Positions 34,112 through 44,700 are shown, counted from the first letter of the stretch. The stretch is DNA of 64,000 bases from Pseudomonas sp. ANT_H12B (GCF_008369325.1 NZ_VOBI01000016.1:1-64000), one strand, 5' to 3'. Notes: generated by a model not told the origin, from the sequence alone. Made by a program: numbers and translations.

Positions 34112-35248
34112 GTGAGTGTGTTGAAATATTTAGTTGGTTTGTTAGTTGGGGTCAGTGCTGCCGGCGTGTCAGCATCTGTGCCATGGTATTTTGATGTTCT
34201 CGATCTTGATTTGTTGAAAGAGTCGCGTGTTGATACTAAAAACATTTCCGTAGCCGTCATCGATTCCGGGGTTTCCTTTGTGGGTGGGCTTAAGAAAAGT
34301 CAGGGTTTCGAGAGTTTCAGTTATACAAGCGATGGCAACCCGCGACCGGTGAACAATGAAAGTGCCGGCAGAGTCGGTTACATCCATGGAACGGCGATGG
34401 CTTCAATCATTGCTTACGATTCGAAATGGGCGACAGCGGATAAAGGGTTAAAGGAGGGTGTTTCCCTCAAGGGTATCTTCCCCTCTGTGTCCATTGTCAG
34501 TCGCAAAACCTTTCCATCGCCCTCGACTGACAGCTGGATCAGCGCCATCAGTGCAGCAGGCGCTCTTAAGGCAGGATTTCCCGGACATGAAAAAATAATC
34601 AATGTTTCAGGAGGGCAGAGCAAGGTCGATGCTTCCCGGGCCACGGCCTGGATCGATTTAATTAGCCGAATCGGGCGTGAGAACAGCAAGCTGATTGTGG
34701 CCGCGGTTGGAAATGACAGTGCCAGTATCGATAGCATCAGCCACGAGCAGCGTATATGGCCTGCGGCCTACAGACCCAAGCTGCCCCTCAGGAAAAAGGA
34801 GGATCCTGTGGTCAGAGTTGCTGCTTTGGCTCAGTACAAGAAGGGCGAGAACCCCAAGCTATATTCAGGTTCAGTGTCGGGAAGCCGATTTGGCCGTGGA
34901 TGGGTCGACATTGCTGCTCCCGGACAGAACATTCCCTATATGACGCCGGACGGTGCATTCGCCTCGGGTGCTGGTACATCTGAAGCCGCAGCCATCGTTT
35001 CTGGTGTATTGGCCGTCATGGCGTCGTGCTCTCCCTCGTCATCTGCTCAGGCGCTGAAGTCGACATTGCTGGAAACAGCTGATCGTTACCCGGTACTGGA
35101 AGATAAGGTAGCGCAGGGGCGTGTATTGAATGCCGGAAAAGCAATAGACATGTTTTGCAGTAAGGCAGAAATAGAAAAAGTTCTTGTTTCCGAAAAGACA
35201 GCCAAAGAGCAGCGGCATCGTGCAGTCCGGATGCAAAGTGAACTTTAA
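34112..35248 (+). CDS. Secreted subtilisin-like serine protease (S8)
   Basis: A 378-residue protein, GTG start at 34112 behind a perfect AAGGAGGTG. Residues 1-22 form a signal peptide (ending VSASVP). The catalytic triad is Asp51 (AVIDSGV), His92 (YIHGTAMASI) and Ser290 (GAGTSEAAAIVSG), with oxyanion Asn201 in AAVGND. No propeptide domain of normal size is seen: the Asp follows only about 30 residues after the signal. A charged tail (about 350-378) follows the catalytic core. Codon use is more AT-rich than the neighbours, and the gene is followed 43 bp later by a small secreted protein. It looks like an acquired two-gene unit. Confidence 0.85.
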   Translation: MSVLKYLVGLLVGVSAAGVSASVPWYFDVLDLDLLKESRVDTKNISVAVIDSGVSFVGGLKKSQGFESFSYTSDGNPRPVNNESAGRVGYIHGTAMASIIAYDSKWATADKGLKEGVSLKGIFPSVSIVSRKTFPSPSTDSWISAISAAGALKAGFPGHEKIINVSGGQSKVDASRATAWIDLISRIGRENSKLIVAAVGNDSASIDSISHEQRIWPAAYRPKLPLRKKEDPVVRVAALAQYKKGENPKLYSGSVSGSRFGRGWVDIAAPGQNIPYMTPDGAFASGAGTSEAAAIVSGVLAVMASCSPSSSAQALKSTLLETADRYPVLEDKVAQGRVLNAGKAIDMFCSKAEIEKVLVSEKTAKEQRHRAVRMQSEL

Positions 35249-35291
35249 TGTCGTTGGTCTTTTAATAATATTAATATGGAAGTTGATAAAT

Positions 35292-35672
35292 ATGAAATTG
35301 AAGTTGTTGTTCAGTATGGTGGTCGGGTTGCTATTTTCAATGCGTGTGTATTCTGTAGAGCCACCATTTACCTATGACTACATGGTCGAAGGTGGAATCT
35401 CGAACGTTTTGCTCATGGCAAAACCTGAAGAGGGGACGAGTAGTGTTTGCTATGTGGCTGCTGATCGTACAACAGACCCGCGGAGCCACTATTATTTCTC
35501 TTCCGTGTCCTTTTCATTGTGTGATTTCGCTGAGTCCGCCAGATACTTGGGGGCGAATGTCAGGATGTACATACGCCAGGCCGGCGGGGATGACTGGAAC
35601 AATGATGTTATTGCCATGGAGTTTTCCCATTCTGATCCTGCCTGGAAAAATCCTCCCAAATCGAATCACTAA
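35292..35672 (+). CDS. Small secreted hypothetical protein, partner of the subtilase
   Basis: A 126-residue protein from ATG 35292 (GGAAG upstream), with signal peptide to about residue 21 (VYSVEPP). The mature part is beta-rich with two Cys (SSVCYVAA and FSLCDFAE) about 30 residues apart that could form a disulfide. I recognise no family. Its distance (43 bp), same strand, same AT-rich base use and its own signal peptide tie it to the subtilase. It could be an inhibitor/propeptide-like chaperone or an unrelated cargo protein; the protease lacks an N-terminal propeptide of normal size, which makes a separate folding or inhibition partner plausible. Confidence 0.65.
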   Translation: MKLKLLFSMVVGLLFSMRVYSVEPPFTYDYMVEGGISNVLLMAKPEEGTSSVCYVAADRTTDPRSHYYFSSVSFSLCDFAESARYLGANVRMYIRQAGGDDWNNDVIAMEFSHSDPAWKNPPKSNH

Positions 35673-35789
35673 ATTCTGTTCGTGGCGGACGGGTCTTCGA
35701 GGACGCGCAGGAGATGAAGGTGTTACAGGTTTTGTCTACACTCCAGAACGAGGTCGCGCCCCTCGGTGCGGCAACAAGGAGAAAACTCC

Positions 35790-36095
35790 ATGAAGATGTT
35801 GCGTGCCCCGTTGTTGATGATCGGTTTGCTGCTCTGCTCCCAGGGCTTCGCCGCCACTGCCCAACAGAACAAGATGACCACCTGCAATGCCGACGCTACC
35901 GCGAAAAGCCTCAAGGGCGATGAGCGCAAAGCCTTCATGAGCACGTGCCTGAAAGCTGCGCCGGCCGCCAATGACGCCAAAACCCTGACCCCGCAGCAAG
36001 AGAAGATGAAAACCTGTAACGCCGATGCCGCCACCCAGGCACTCAAGGGCGATGCGCGCAAAGCCTTCATGAGCGATTGCCTGAAGAAAAAATAA
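35790..36095 (+). CDS. psiF: PsiF-repeat family protein
   Basis: A 101-residue periplasmic protein with signal peptide (1-21) and two PsiF repeats: KMTTCNADATAKSLKGDERKAFMSTCLK and KMKTCNADAATQALKGDARKAFMSDCLKK (each with a C-x(n)-LKG-x-R-K-x-FM-x-x-C pattern). PsiF was found as a phosphate-starvation-inducible gene in E. coli; biochemical role unknown. Four Cys suggest two disulfides, one per repeat. ATG 35790 follows GAGAAAACTCC; no pho box could be assigned with confidence. Confidence 0.88.
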   Translation: MKMLRAPLLMIGLLLCSQGFAATAQQNKMTTCNADATAKSLKGDERKAFMSTCLKAAPAANDAKTLTPQQEKMKTCNADAATQALKGDARKAFMSDCLKKK

Positions 36096-36123
36096 CTACG
36101 GATATTTGGGGTGACCATCGCGG

Positions 36124-36222
36124 CCTCATCGCGGGCAAGCCCGCTCCCACACGGTATTTGTGCTGAACAAAAATGTGCAGACATCCGGGATCCCTGTGGG
36201 AGCGGGCTTGCCCGCGATGAGG
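36124..36222. repeat. REPIN
   Basis: Inverted REP pair with extended outer arms (GCCTCATCGCGGGC / GCCCGCGATGAGG), between psiF and the AI-2E-family gene. Confidence 0.9.
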
Positions 36223-36332
36223 TCTGAAAGAACGCTGAAAGTCCCGCTAAGGTCGACCCACACAATCTCTAGTGCTGGCCTCGGAACGCTGGCAGACTGC
36301 CAATCCTTTTACGCCGTTCGTTTTGAGGCTGT

Positions 36333-37346
36333 ATGCCAACGTTTTCTCAACGCCAAGTCTTGCTGCTAATCAGTTGGGTCATTATTTTCGGCGGGCTGCT
36401 GCTGGTAATACCGCTGCGCCTGTTGCCCAGCCTGCTGGCCGGTCTCTTGGTGTTCGAACTGGTCAACATGCTCACCCCGCAATTGCAGCGGCTGATCGAA
36501 GGCCGCCGTGCGCGCTGGCTGGCGGTGGCGTTGCTGGGGACTTTAGTGGTCAGTGTGTTGACGCTGATCTTTGCCGGTGCCATCAGCTTTCTGCTGCACG
36601 AAGCGGAAAATCCTGGCGCGTCCCTCGACAAATTCATGCATGTGGTCGACCGCGCGCGCGGGCAACTGCCGCCGTTCATCGACGCCTATCTGCCGGCCAG
36701 TGCCGCCGAGTTCCGCGTGGCGATTGGCGAATGGATGAGCAAGCACCTCAGCGACTTGCAGTTGGTGGGCAAAGACGCGGCGCACATGTTTGTGACGCTG
36801 TTGATCGGTATGGTGCTGGGGGCGATCATTGCCTTGCAGCGGGTGCCGGATTTGACCAAGCGCAAGCCTCTGGCTGCTGCGTTGTTTGATCGTCTGCACC
36901 TGTTGGTTCAAGCGTTTCGCAACATCGTGTTCGCCCAGATCAAGATTTCCCTGCTGAACACATTCTTCACCGGGATTTTCCTGGCGGTCGTACTACCCAT
37001 GTTCGGGATCAAGCTGCCGCTGACCAAAACGCTGATCGTGTTGACCTTCCTGCTCGGTTTGCTGCCGGTGATCGGCAACCTGATGTCGAACACACTGATC
37101 ACCATCGTCGGCCTGTCGCTGTCGATCTGGGTGGCGGTGGCTGCGCTGGGTTACCTGATTGTTATCCACAAGCTCGAATACTTCCTCAACGCACGCATCG
37201 TCGGCGGACAGATCAGTGCCAAGTCTTGGGAGTTGCTGCTGGCAATGCTGGTGTTCGAGGCCGCGTTCGGCCTGCCGGGTGTGGTGGCAGGGCCGATTTA
37301 TTACGCGTATCTGAAGAGCGAGTTGAAGCAGGTGGGGATGGTTTGA
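36333..37346 (+). CDS. AI-2E family transporter (TqsA/PerM-like)
   Basis: A 337-residue membrane protein with about eight hydrophobic segments and a large soluble loop near residues 85-170, as in the AI-2E/PerM family. The C-terminal block LLPVIGNLMSNTLITIVGLSLS with FEAAFGLPGVVAGPIYYAYLKSEL is characteristic. The family includes autoinducer exporters and Na+/H+ antiporters; substrate unknown. It is a single gene followed by a REPIN. Confidence 0.87.
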   Translation: MPTFSQRQVLLLISWVIIFGGLLLVIPLRLLPSLLAGLLVFELVNMLTPQLQRLIEGRRARWLAVALLGTLVVSVLTLIFAGAISFLLHEAENPGASLDKFMHVVDRARGQLPPFIDAYLPASAAEFRVAIGEWMSKHLSDLQLVGKDAAHMFVTLLIGMVLGAIIALQRVPDLTKRKPLAAALFDRLHLLVQAFRNIVFAQIKISLLNTFFTGIFLAVVLPMFGIKLPLTKTLIVLTFLLGLLPVIGNLMSNTLITIVGLSLSIWVAVAALGYLIVIHKLEYFLNARIVGGQISAKSWELLLAMLVFEAAFGLPGVVAGPIYYAYLKSELKQVGMV

Positions 37347-37375
37347 TCCGACAGCAGCGGTGCCTGATCTGACCC

Positions 37376-37444
37376 TATCGCGGGCAAGCCCGCTCCCACA
37401 AGGGCAGCGCATGACCCTGTGGGCGCGTGGCTTGCCCGCGATGG
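37376..37444. repeat. REPIN (short loop)
   Basis: Inverted REP pair with only about 16 bp between the arms; the right arm is altered (GGGCGCGTGGCTTGCCCGCG). It lies between convergent genes. Confidence 0.85.
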
Positions 37445-37462
37445 GGGCGCCTCGGTTTTGGA

Positions 37463-38737
37463 TCAGTCCATGTTGCCGTAGCGCTTCATCGCTTCAATCG
37501 CCAAGCCACTGCCGATGCTGCCGAAGATGTTCCCTTCCACATGCCGCGCGTTCGGCAACATCGCCGAAACGCTGTTGCGCAATGCTGGAATCCCGCTCGA
37601 ACCGCCGGTGAAGAACACCGTATCCACCTGATCGACTCGCACGTTGGCGTCGTTCAACAGCTGGGTGACGCTGTTGCGCACGCGCTCCAGCAGGTTGTCG
37701 ATGGCCGATTCGAACAGCGCCCGAGTCAGTTCCACACTCAAACCCGGCTCGATGCGGTCCAGTGGCACATGACGGCTGTCGGCGTGGGTCAGCTGGATCT
37801 TGGTTTCTTCCACTTCCATGGCCAGCCAGTGGCCGGCGCGCTGGTCGATCAGCTTGAACAGGCGATCAATGCCGCCAGTGTCTTCGATGTCGTAACGCAT
37901 GCTGCCCAGCGCCAGGGTCGACTTCTGCGAGTACACCGAGTTGATGGTGTGCCAGGTCGCCAGGTTCATGTGGTGGCTGGTCGGCATGTAGGCGCCGCTC
38001 TTCATCCGGCTACCGTAGCCGAACAGCGGCATCAGGCCTTGCAGGTTCAGCTGCTTGTCGAAATCGGTTCCGCCGATGTGCACGCCGCCGGTGGCGAGGA
38101 TGTCGTCGTGACGGTTGTCGTGCATGCGGCGCTCAGGGGACAGGCGCACCAGCGAGAAGTCAGACGTACCACCGCCGATGTCGACGATCAGTACCAGCTC
38201 TTCCTTTTCGATGGTCGACTCGTAGTCGAACGCCGCCGCAATCGGTTCGTACTGGAACGACACATCCTTGAAACCAATGGCACGAGCCACATCCACCAAG
38301 GTGTTCTCGGCTTCCTGATCGGCCAGTTCATCGTCATCGACGAAGAACACCGGACGGCCCAGCACCACTTCCTCGAATTCCCGACCGGCGGCGGTCTCGG
38401 CACGCTTTTTCAACTGACCGATAAACAGCCCGAGCAGGTCCTTGAACGGCATCGCCGTGCCCAGAACGCTGGTGTCGTGCTTGATCAGCTTGGAACCCAG
38501 CAGGCTCTTGAGCGAGCGCATCAGACGCCCTTCGTAGCCTTCCAGGTACTCGTGCAGCGCCAACCGGCCGTACACCGGGCGGCGTTCTTCCATATTGAAG
38601 AAGACCACCGAGGGCAGGGTGATCTTGTCGTCCTCCAGCGCGATCAGCGTTTCCATGCCGGGGCGCAGCCAGCCGACGGTGGAGTTGGACGTGCCGAAGT
38701 CGATACCACAGGCACGGGCTGGAGATGCGTTTTTCAT
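37463..38737 (-). CDS. yegD: Hsp70-like ATPase (YegD type)
   Basis: A 424-residue Hsp70/actin-fold protein without the substrate-binding domain of DnaK. The phosphate loops are seen (CGIDFGTSNSTVGW; VLIVDIGGGTSDFSLVRL; VFFTGGSSGIPALRNSV). The family is conserved in gammaproteobacteria with unknown clients. The next gene divergently encodes CbpA, a DnaJ-type co-chaperone; the 299 bp between the two genes contain both promoters. An Hsp70-like ATPase beside an Hsp40 invites the idea of cooperation, though CbpA normally serves DnaK. Confidence 0.9.
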   Translation of the reverse strand: MKNASPARACGIDFGTSNSTVGWLRPGMETLIALEDDKITLPSVVFFNMEERRPVYGRLALHEYLEGYEGRLMRSLKSLLGSKLIKHDTSVLGTAMPFKDLLGLFIGQLKKRAETAAGREFEEVVLGRPVFFVDDDELADQEAENTLVDVARAIGFKDVSFQYEPIAAAFDYESTIEKEELVLIVDIGGGTSDFSLVRLSPERRMHDNRHDDILATGGVHIGGTDFDKQLNLQGLMPLFGYGSRMKSGAYMPTSHHMNLATWHTINSVYSQKSTLALGSMRYDIEDTGGIDRLFKLIDQRAGHWLAMEVEETKIQLTHADSRHVPLDRIEPGLSVELTRALFESAIDNLLERVRNSVTQLLNDANVRVDQVDTVFFTGGSSGIPALRNSVSAMLPNARHVEGNIFGSIGSGLAIEAMKRYGNMD

Positions 38738-39036
38738 GTCTATCGAGTTCCGGTTAAAAAACGGCCGCGCAGTGTATGTCAGTGCGACGCAGATTCGAAG
38801 GCCGACTATCCGCTAAATCTCAGCTATTAGCGCCTTGAAAGACTATCCTTCGCCCCAAACTTGTCTGCATTGGCCCTGGCAGCCCCTCGGCGGTCCTAAG
38901 AACCGCCCACTGCTGCCGATATAAACTTCTGATGCGCTGCCCGGTCACAACCTTGAGATCGGTCAACCCGACGGCTGGCAATGAGCGCATGCTGGCGGTA
39001 GTGGCGCGATATCGATAACGGATGGTGATTCCCTCG

Positions 39037-39984
39037 ATGGACTTCAAAGACTATTACAAGATTCTCGGTGTGGAACCGACCGCAGACGATAAGACGATCA
39101 AAGCTGCTTATCGCAAACTGGCGCGCAAATACCACCCCGACGTCAGCAAGGAAAAGGACGCCGAGTCCAAGTTCAAGGACGCCTCGGAAGCCTATGAAGC
39201 GCTGAAAAGCGCCGACAAGCGCGCCGAATACGACGACTTGCGCAAATACGGCCAGCACGGCCAGCCGTTCCAGGGTCCGCCAGGTTGGCAGGGTCGTGGT
39301 GCCGGCGGTTTCGGTGGTGGTCAGGACACGGGCGATTTTTCGGACTTCTTCAGTTCGATCTTCGGCAACCGTGGCCCTGGTTTTGGTGGTGGACAGTCGG
39401 GCCGCAGCGCCGGACGTCGAGGGCAAGACGTGGAAATGGAACTCGGGATTTTTCTGGAAGAAACCCTTTCGAACGAATCGAAGAAGGTCACCTTCCAGGT
39501 GCCGCAGTACAACGCTGCCGGCCAGCACGTCAGCAATACCAGCAAAAGCCTGAACGTGAAGATCCCCGCCGGCGTGGCCGACGGTGAGCGCATCCGCCTC
39601 AAGGGCCAGGGTGCACCGGGCACGGGTGGCGGGGCCAATGGCGATCTGTTCCTGATCATCCGCTTCGCGCCGCACCCCAAGTTCGACGTCGAAGGCGAGA
39701 ACCTGATCATTACGTTGCCGCTGGCTCCGTGGGAGTTGGCGTTGGGTGCCGAAGTTGCCGTGCCGACCCTGACGGGCAAGATCAATCTCAAGATCCCGGC
39801 CGGCAGTCAGAATGGCCAGCGCATGCGTGCCAAGGGACATGGGTTGCTGAACAAGGCCGGTCATCGCGGTTATTTGTTTGTACAGCTCAAGGCCGTCATG
39901 CCTAAAACCTCGGACGACGAGGTCAAGGCGCTGTGGCAGGAGCTGGCGAAAAAAGCGGCTTTCAACCCTAGAGAAAACTTCTGA
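39037..39984 (+). CDS. cbpA: Curved-DNA-binding protein / class II DnaJ
   Basis: A 315-residue Hsp40 starting at ATG 39037 (MDFKDYYKILGVE; five extra codons upstream are not needed). The J-domain has HPD at 33-35. A Gly/Phe-rich linker follows (about 75-125, GFGGGQDTGDFSDFFSSIFG), then two C-terminal beta domains. There is no zinc finger, so it is CbpA rather than DnaJ. CbpA stimulates DnaK and binds curved DNA in stationary phase. It is followed 23 bp later by its inhibitor cbpM in the same operon. Confidence 0.95.
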   Translation: MDFKDYYKILGVEPTADDKTIKAAYRKLARKYHPDVSKEKDAESKFKDASEAYEALKSADKRAEYDDLRKYGQHGQPFQGPPGWQGRGAGGFGGGQDTGDFSDFFSSIFGNRGPGFGGGQSGRSAGRRGQDVEMELGIFLEETLSNESKKVTFQVPQYNAAGQHVSNTSKSLNVKIPAGVADGERIRLKGQGAPGTGGGANGDLFLIIRFAPHPKFDVEGENLIITLPLAPWELALGAEVAVPTLTGKINLKIPAGSQNGQRMRAKGHGLLNKAGHRGYLFVQLKAVMPKTSDDEVKALWQELAKKAAFNPRENF

Positions 39985-40007
39985 TCCAAGAGACGGAGTA
40001 GCCCATC

Positions 40008-40313
40008 ATGAGCAACCCCCTGATCGTTCAACTGGACCTGGCAGAATTCTGTGAGGCGACCGATCTGTCGGACGTCTACGTGATCGAAATCGTCGAGCAC
40101 GGCATCCTCGAACCTCAGGGCGAGCAGCCCAAGGATTGGCGCTTCAACGATTATGAGCTGGCGCTGGCCAAGCGTGCCGCCAAGCTGCGCAACGATCTGG
40201 AGCTGGAGTGGGAAGGCGTGGCCCTGGCGCTGGACCTGCTGGAAGAGGTCCAGCAACTGCGGGCCGAAAATCGCATGCTAAAGCAGCGACTCGGACGTCT
40301 GGTAGTCGAATAA
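40008..40313 (+). CDS. cbpM: Chaperone modulator CbpM
   Basis: A 101-residue MerR-like helical protein. CbpM binds the J-domain of CbpA and blocks both its co-chaperone and DNA-binding activities. Family features are LAEFCEATDLSDVYVIEIVEHGILEP at the N-terminus and a C-terminal coiled helix (LDLLEEVQQLRAENRMLKQRL). It directly follows cbpA, as in most gammaproteobacteria. Confidence 0.93.
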   Translation: MSNPLIVQLDLAEFCEATDLSDVYVIEIVEHGILEPQGEQPKDWRFNDYELALAKRAAKLRNDLELEWEGVALALDLLEEVQQLRAENRMLKQRLGRLVVE

Positions 40314-40350
40314 ACTTTCTGATGTTTTTGTGTCGCCAGACATGACGCTT

Positions 40351-40370
40351 TCGCGAGCCTGCTCGCGAAG
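40351..40370. repeat. Solitary REP core
   Basis: A single imperfect palindrome TCGCGAGCCTGCTCGCGA between convergent cbpM and the histidine kinase gene; no inverted partner is nearby. Confidence 0.7.
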
Positions 40371-40393
40371 AACGATAACGCGTTCCTCCTGCA

Positions 40394-41521
40394 TCACACC
40401 TTTCTGGGCAACACCACGGTAAACAGCGTGCCATCGGCCTCGCTGGAGCTGACCTCGATCGTTCCCTGATGGGCGGTGACCACTTCCTTGACGATAAACA
40501 ACCCCAGGCCAAGGCTGGTTGATGGCTGGCCGAGTTCTTCGTCGGCACTGCGCACCAGTGGATCGAAAATAGTCGCGATAGCATCGGCGGGAATCGGAGC
40601 TCCGTCGTTGTGCACGGTGAGCCGAACGCTGTCCGCTTCGCCCCTGAGGGTCAAGGTGACCTCGCGCTTTTTCGAACCATGCTGCAACGCGTTGCCGATC
40701 AGGTTCTGCAGCATCTGATCAAGCCTTCGAGCATCCCACACACCCCGGGTATCGCCCTGGATATCCACTGTCGGATCGCATTCGGGTTGACCGGCACAGG
40801 CCCGGGCAATCGCCTCATGTGCGGTCTCGGCGAGGTCCATGGGCGCCGGTTCGATGGGCAGGCTTTTGCCCAGACGACTGCGCACCAGCTCCAGCAAATC
40901 ACTGACCATTATCGCCATGTGCCGAGTGCCACGCTTGATGCTGACGGCGCACATCAGCGCATCGCCTTCCAGAGTGGTTTTACGCAGCAGCATTTCGGTG
41001 GACATGCTCACCGCTTGCAGGGGCGCGCGCAGATCGTGGCCGAGGATGGCCAAAAAGATATCCCGCGATCGATTGACCTGTTCCGCATAGGCTGCGGTGG
41101 ATTCGGCCAGGGCTTCGTCGATGGCTTCATTGAAGCGGATCATGTCCTGGAAATAGGCCAGGTCGGGGCCGTCCAGGCTATTGACCCACAGGCGAATCAC
41201 ACAGGCACGCAGGTGACGGAATTCGCTGGTCATCTGCACCAGGTCAAACCCCACGGTATGGCGCAGCTCGCCGTGGCTGGCACCGGCCTCGTCCAGGCTC
41301 GGGGTTTTTTCCGGGCCTTCGCCACGGGCTTTGGCCAACTGTTCACTGGCGGTCTGGGGTTTGCTCATGTCCCGCGCAGCCGCCAACAGGATCGACTTTG
41401 AGTGGTCGCGCAGCGAGGCCCGATCCATGGATTCGGCAGCCGGGGTGATAGTTTTGGCGAACTGCTCCCATTCATCGACGATGCGGTCAACGTGTTGCAC
41501 GATGAATTCGGAAAGGCGCAT
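40394..41521 (-). CDS. Soluble sensor histidine kinase
   Basis: A 375-residue kinase from ATG 41521 (MRLSEFIVQHVDRIVDEWEQFA). The N-terminal about 145 residues form an all-helical RsbR-N/globin-like sensor domain. Then HisKA with His162 (AILGHDLRAPLQAV), and HATPase with the N box NLIGNALQHGSKK, G1 IFDPLVRS and G2 LGLGLFIVKEVV. There is no membrane segment, so it senses an internal signal. No response regulator gene is adjacent, so it is an orphan kinase. Confidence 0.9.
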   Translation of the reverse strand: MRLSEFIVQHVDRIVDEWEQFAKTITPAAESMDRASLRDHSKSILLAAARDMSKPQTASEQLAKARGEGPEKTPSLDEAGASHGELRHTVGFDLVQMTSEFRHLRACVIRLWVNSLDGPDLAYFQDMIRFNEAIDEALAESTAAYAEQVNRSRDIFLAILGHDLRAPLQAVSMSTEMLLRKTTLEGDALMCAVSIKRGTRHMAIMVSDLLELVRSRLGKSLPIEPAPMDLAETAHEAIARACAGQPECDPTVDIQGDTRGVWDARRLDQMLQNLIGNALQHGSKKREVTLTLRGEADSVRLTVHNDGAPIPADAIATIFDPLVRSADEELGQPSTSLGLGLFIVKEVVTAHQGTIEVSSSEADGTLFTVVLPRKV

Positions 41522-41767
41522 GGCGGTTACCTGGGCATGGTTCGAGGGACAGCGATCGAATAGTAGACCCGTTTGGCGGGAAAAACGCGACCGCTCATGC
41601 AGCAGCATAGGCGGGGGATTCCATGGTGGTATTTATATATTTAAGGCTCCTTGATTTTTGAACTGTATGGGCCTTTCAGGGCATTGGCTTAACAGTTATT
41701 TCGTCGTTTTTTTTAAAACCGGAGTGAATAAGCTGTTGATTCCTATCTCGTCATCAAGGATTGAACA

Positions 41768-44700
41768 GTGTCTGATTTGCATGGAAGCATCTCACCGGAC
41801 GTTCCAGAAACTTCGCCCGCCGAAAATAAAGGCGTTCATTACGAGCGCGTATTTGGCGTTACACCGAACGCGATAAAAAAAGCGTCGATACCGATACTGA
41901 AATCCCTTGAGCATCAAAGACCCGAAATGCCCGAGTGGTATGGCGGCGCGAACCAAAGGGATCTTCAGCACATCAAACAACTGATGGAAGAACGCTGGCG
42001 CCTGCAAGGCGTATTGGACAAGACCCTGGGCAACTTGCAACAAGACATTAATGCGTTTGCCGAACCATTGATCAGTCAGGCACTTCAGACGACTTTCAAA
42101 ACCGTCGAAAACATCAGTGGGCTCACCGTACAACTCGAAGTCCCGAGCACAATAATCTTTGGTATCGACACCGGCGCCAGTCGCGTCCGGCAATCCACCT
42201 TGCTGGACGCGGCGCTGCACAATTTCGAGGAAGCCGAAACCACTGAGGACGCCTGGCGAAACAGCTCCGGCATCTACCGCAACGATGAACAGGGCAGCCT
42301 CACGCGCGACCCGGTTCTCACCCTGCCGGGGTTTGCATCGTTATGCCGGAATCTGGACATCGGCGGTCAGTATCAGCAGCACCTGAAGTCCATCCTGCTG
42401 CCCGTCACCGCGCAAGCCCGGACAACTCTGCAGCAAGACTCGGGCGCCAGTGAAAAAGCGGCTTTTCATGTTGCAGCACTGGTTGCGAGGTTGAAGAGCG
42501 ACATCAGCCATCACGCGTACGACAAACTTGAAGACGTACGTGAAAACCGCGCCAACATCGCGCTGTACGATCATCCGTTGCACTGCCATCGACTATCACT
42601 AATGGGCTTCAGATTGACCGGCATTGTGCTGTTCAGCGCGGTCAGCGAACCATCACAGATAAAAAAACTGATTGATGCACTGACGCCGGCTACCTGGAAG
42701 TTCTGGGCCGACTGGTCCCATCGCATCCCCGTGCTACCTGGCAAAGAATTCGAACAGTACAAGCTGTTGCAGGCGTTCTTCGCCAATGGTCCGCAAGGCG
42801 TGGTGGAGGAACTTTCCCGTAAAGAAGATCTTTATCATCAGAGCCGATTGTCGGGCCCGGTGATCGCCTATGTGCCGGACGATCCGGACCATCCTTTGAA
42901 AGAATATCCGTCGCTGACAGCGTTCATGAAGACGTTGATCGGTCAGCTGCGAGATGCGCAATACCAGACATTTTTCAGCCGGTTTGTCGCGCAGAAGGAC
43001 AAGGGCGTTTTTTTCGCGCGGGTCAATGAACGGCTGACAACCCTCACTTGGCATCAGCGCGAACCTCTCGACATGGGCCCGTGGTGGCGTGAAACCCCGG
43101 TCGAGAATCCTGACGCAGAACCTGTCACCAACCTCATCACCGGCGATCTGTGGGTGACGCTGTTTGTCGAGCGCCGCGACAAAGCCATCGCCGACGCACG
43201 CCACATCGCCGTGCCGACCGACGACGAGGACGCCACAACCCGTTTCAAGCGTTTGACCAGCTACCTGGCAATCGGTTGGAACGTCTTCAATTTCGGCGCG
43301 ATGCTGGTGCCCGGACTGGGTGAGGCGATGCTGGGCATTATGGTCGCGCAAATGCTGGCGGAACTGGCAGAAGGCGTCGAGGACTGGAGCAAAGGCGATA
43401 AAGAAGAGGCCTCGACCTATCTCAATGGGGTGCTGATCAACTTTGCACAACTGGCCCTCATGGGGGCCGGGCATGTGTTGCCCAGTGGCAGGCTCGCCCC
43501 GATCAAGGTTTCTCCCTTCGTCGAGGGACTCAAGCCTGTTGAAGTCGGCGGCAAGGAGCGGTTGTGGAATCCGGATCTGCGCCCTTATGAACAATCGATC
43601 GTTTTGCCCGAGGATGCACCGATCACTGAAAAAGGCCTTTATCAGCATCAAGGGCGCGAGCTGCTGCGAGTCGAGGAAAAACACTTCGAGGTGAAACAGG
43701 ACTCGAGCACCGGACAGCATCGCATTCAACACCCGACCCGGCCCGACGCCTATCAACCACTTCTGGAGCACAACGGCGCTGGCAGCTGGAAGACTGAACT
43801 CGATCAGCCGCTGGAATGGGAAAAGATCCGCTTGCTCAGGCGATTGGGACCGGCGGTGGACGGGTTCTCCGATGAGACACTGAAACAGATTTCAACCGTC
43901 AGCGGTGTCCACGAAAATGCGCTGCGCCGGCTTCATGTCGAGCATGAAAACCCGCCTGCAATGCTGGTCGACACGGTCAAACGCTTCAATGCCTACGCCG
44001 ATGCCGAAGCCTGTGCAGATCGAATTCTCACCAACAAGATAAACGAGGAGTGGGCCGATCTGGTGCCCCGGTTCATGACTGAATTACCGGGCTGGCCTGA
44101 CGGCCACGCCATTGAAATCTTTGACGGGCCGGATCTCTCAGGACCATCGATCAAGGAAGGTTATGCCGATGCTTCTCCGGCACATACCTTGAGGCTGAGT
44201 CGGCAAGACCTGGTGGCAGGCAAGCTACCCGAGCGAGTGGTGGAATTTCTTGACGAGCAAAAGCTTCGCCAGTTGCTCGGCGACTGGCTGTCCGGAGATC
44301 ATCAGGCGCGCATAAAAACCATACGGGAGCTGCTTGGCGGGCAGGCACGTAAATCCCGCAGACGCGTTTTCGACCGTCTGTACGCTGGTCGTGAACGTTC
44401 GGATGATTCTCTGGTACGACGGCTCAAACTGGATTATCCGGGGCTCTCCACCAGCACCGCCGAAGAACTGCTGCACAACGCAGAACCTTCGGACCTGCAA
44501 CATATGCGCGAGAAGCCACGGGTGCCCCTGACCTTGGCCCGACAAGCTGAAGAAGCTGAACAGCAGCTGCGACTGTCACGCGCGTATGAAGGGCTTTACC
44601 TTCAGGATCTGCACGACAGCGATACTTCCCGGCTGATGTTTCGCTCGCTTGAAACCCTCGACGGTTGGCCAAAGGATGTGCGTCTGGAGATTCGTGATTA

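Noticed and set aside
34112..35672. Contact-dependent or T6SS effector/immunity pair
   Set aside because: Both proteins carry Sec signal peptides and there is no PAAR, VgrG, Rhs or CdiA-like sequence nearby.
37427..38830. Plus-strand frame (467 codons) opposite the Hsp70-like gene
   Set aside because: Antisense shadow of a conserved ATPase; composition rich in His, Gln and Val.
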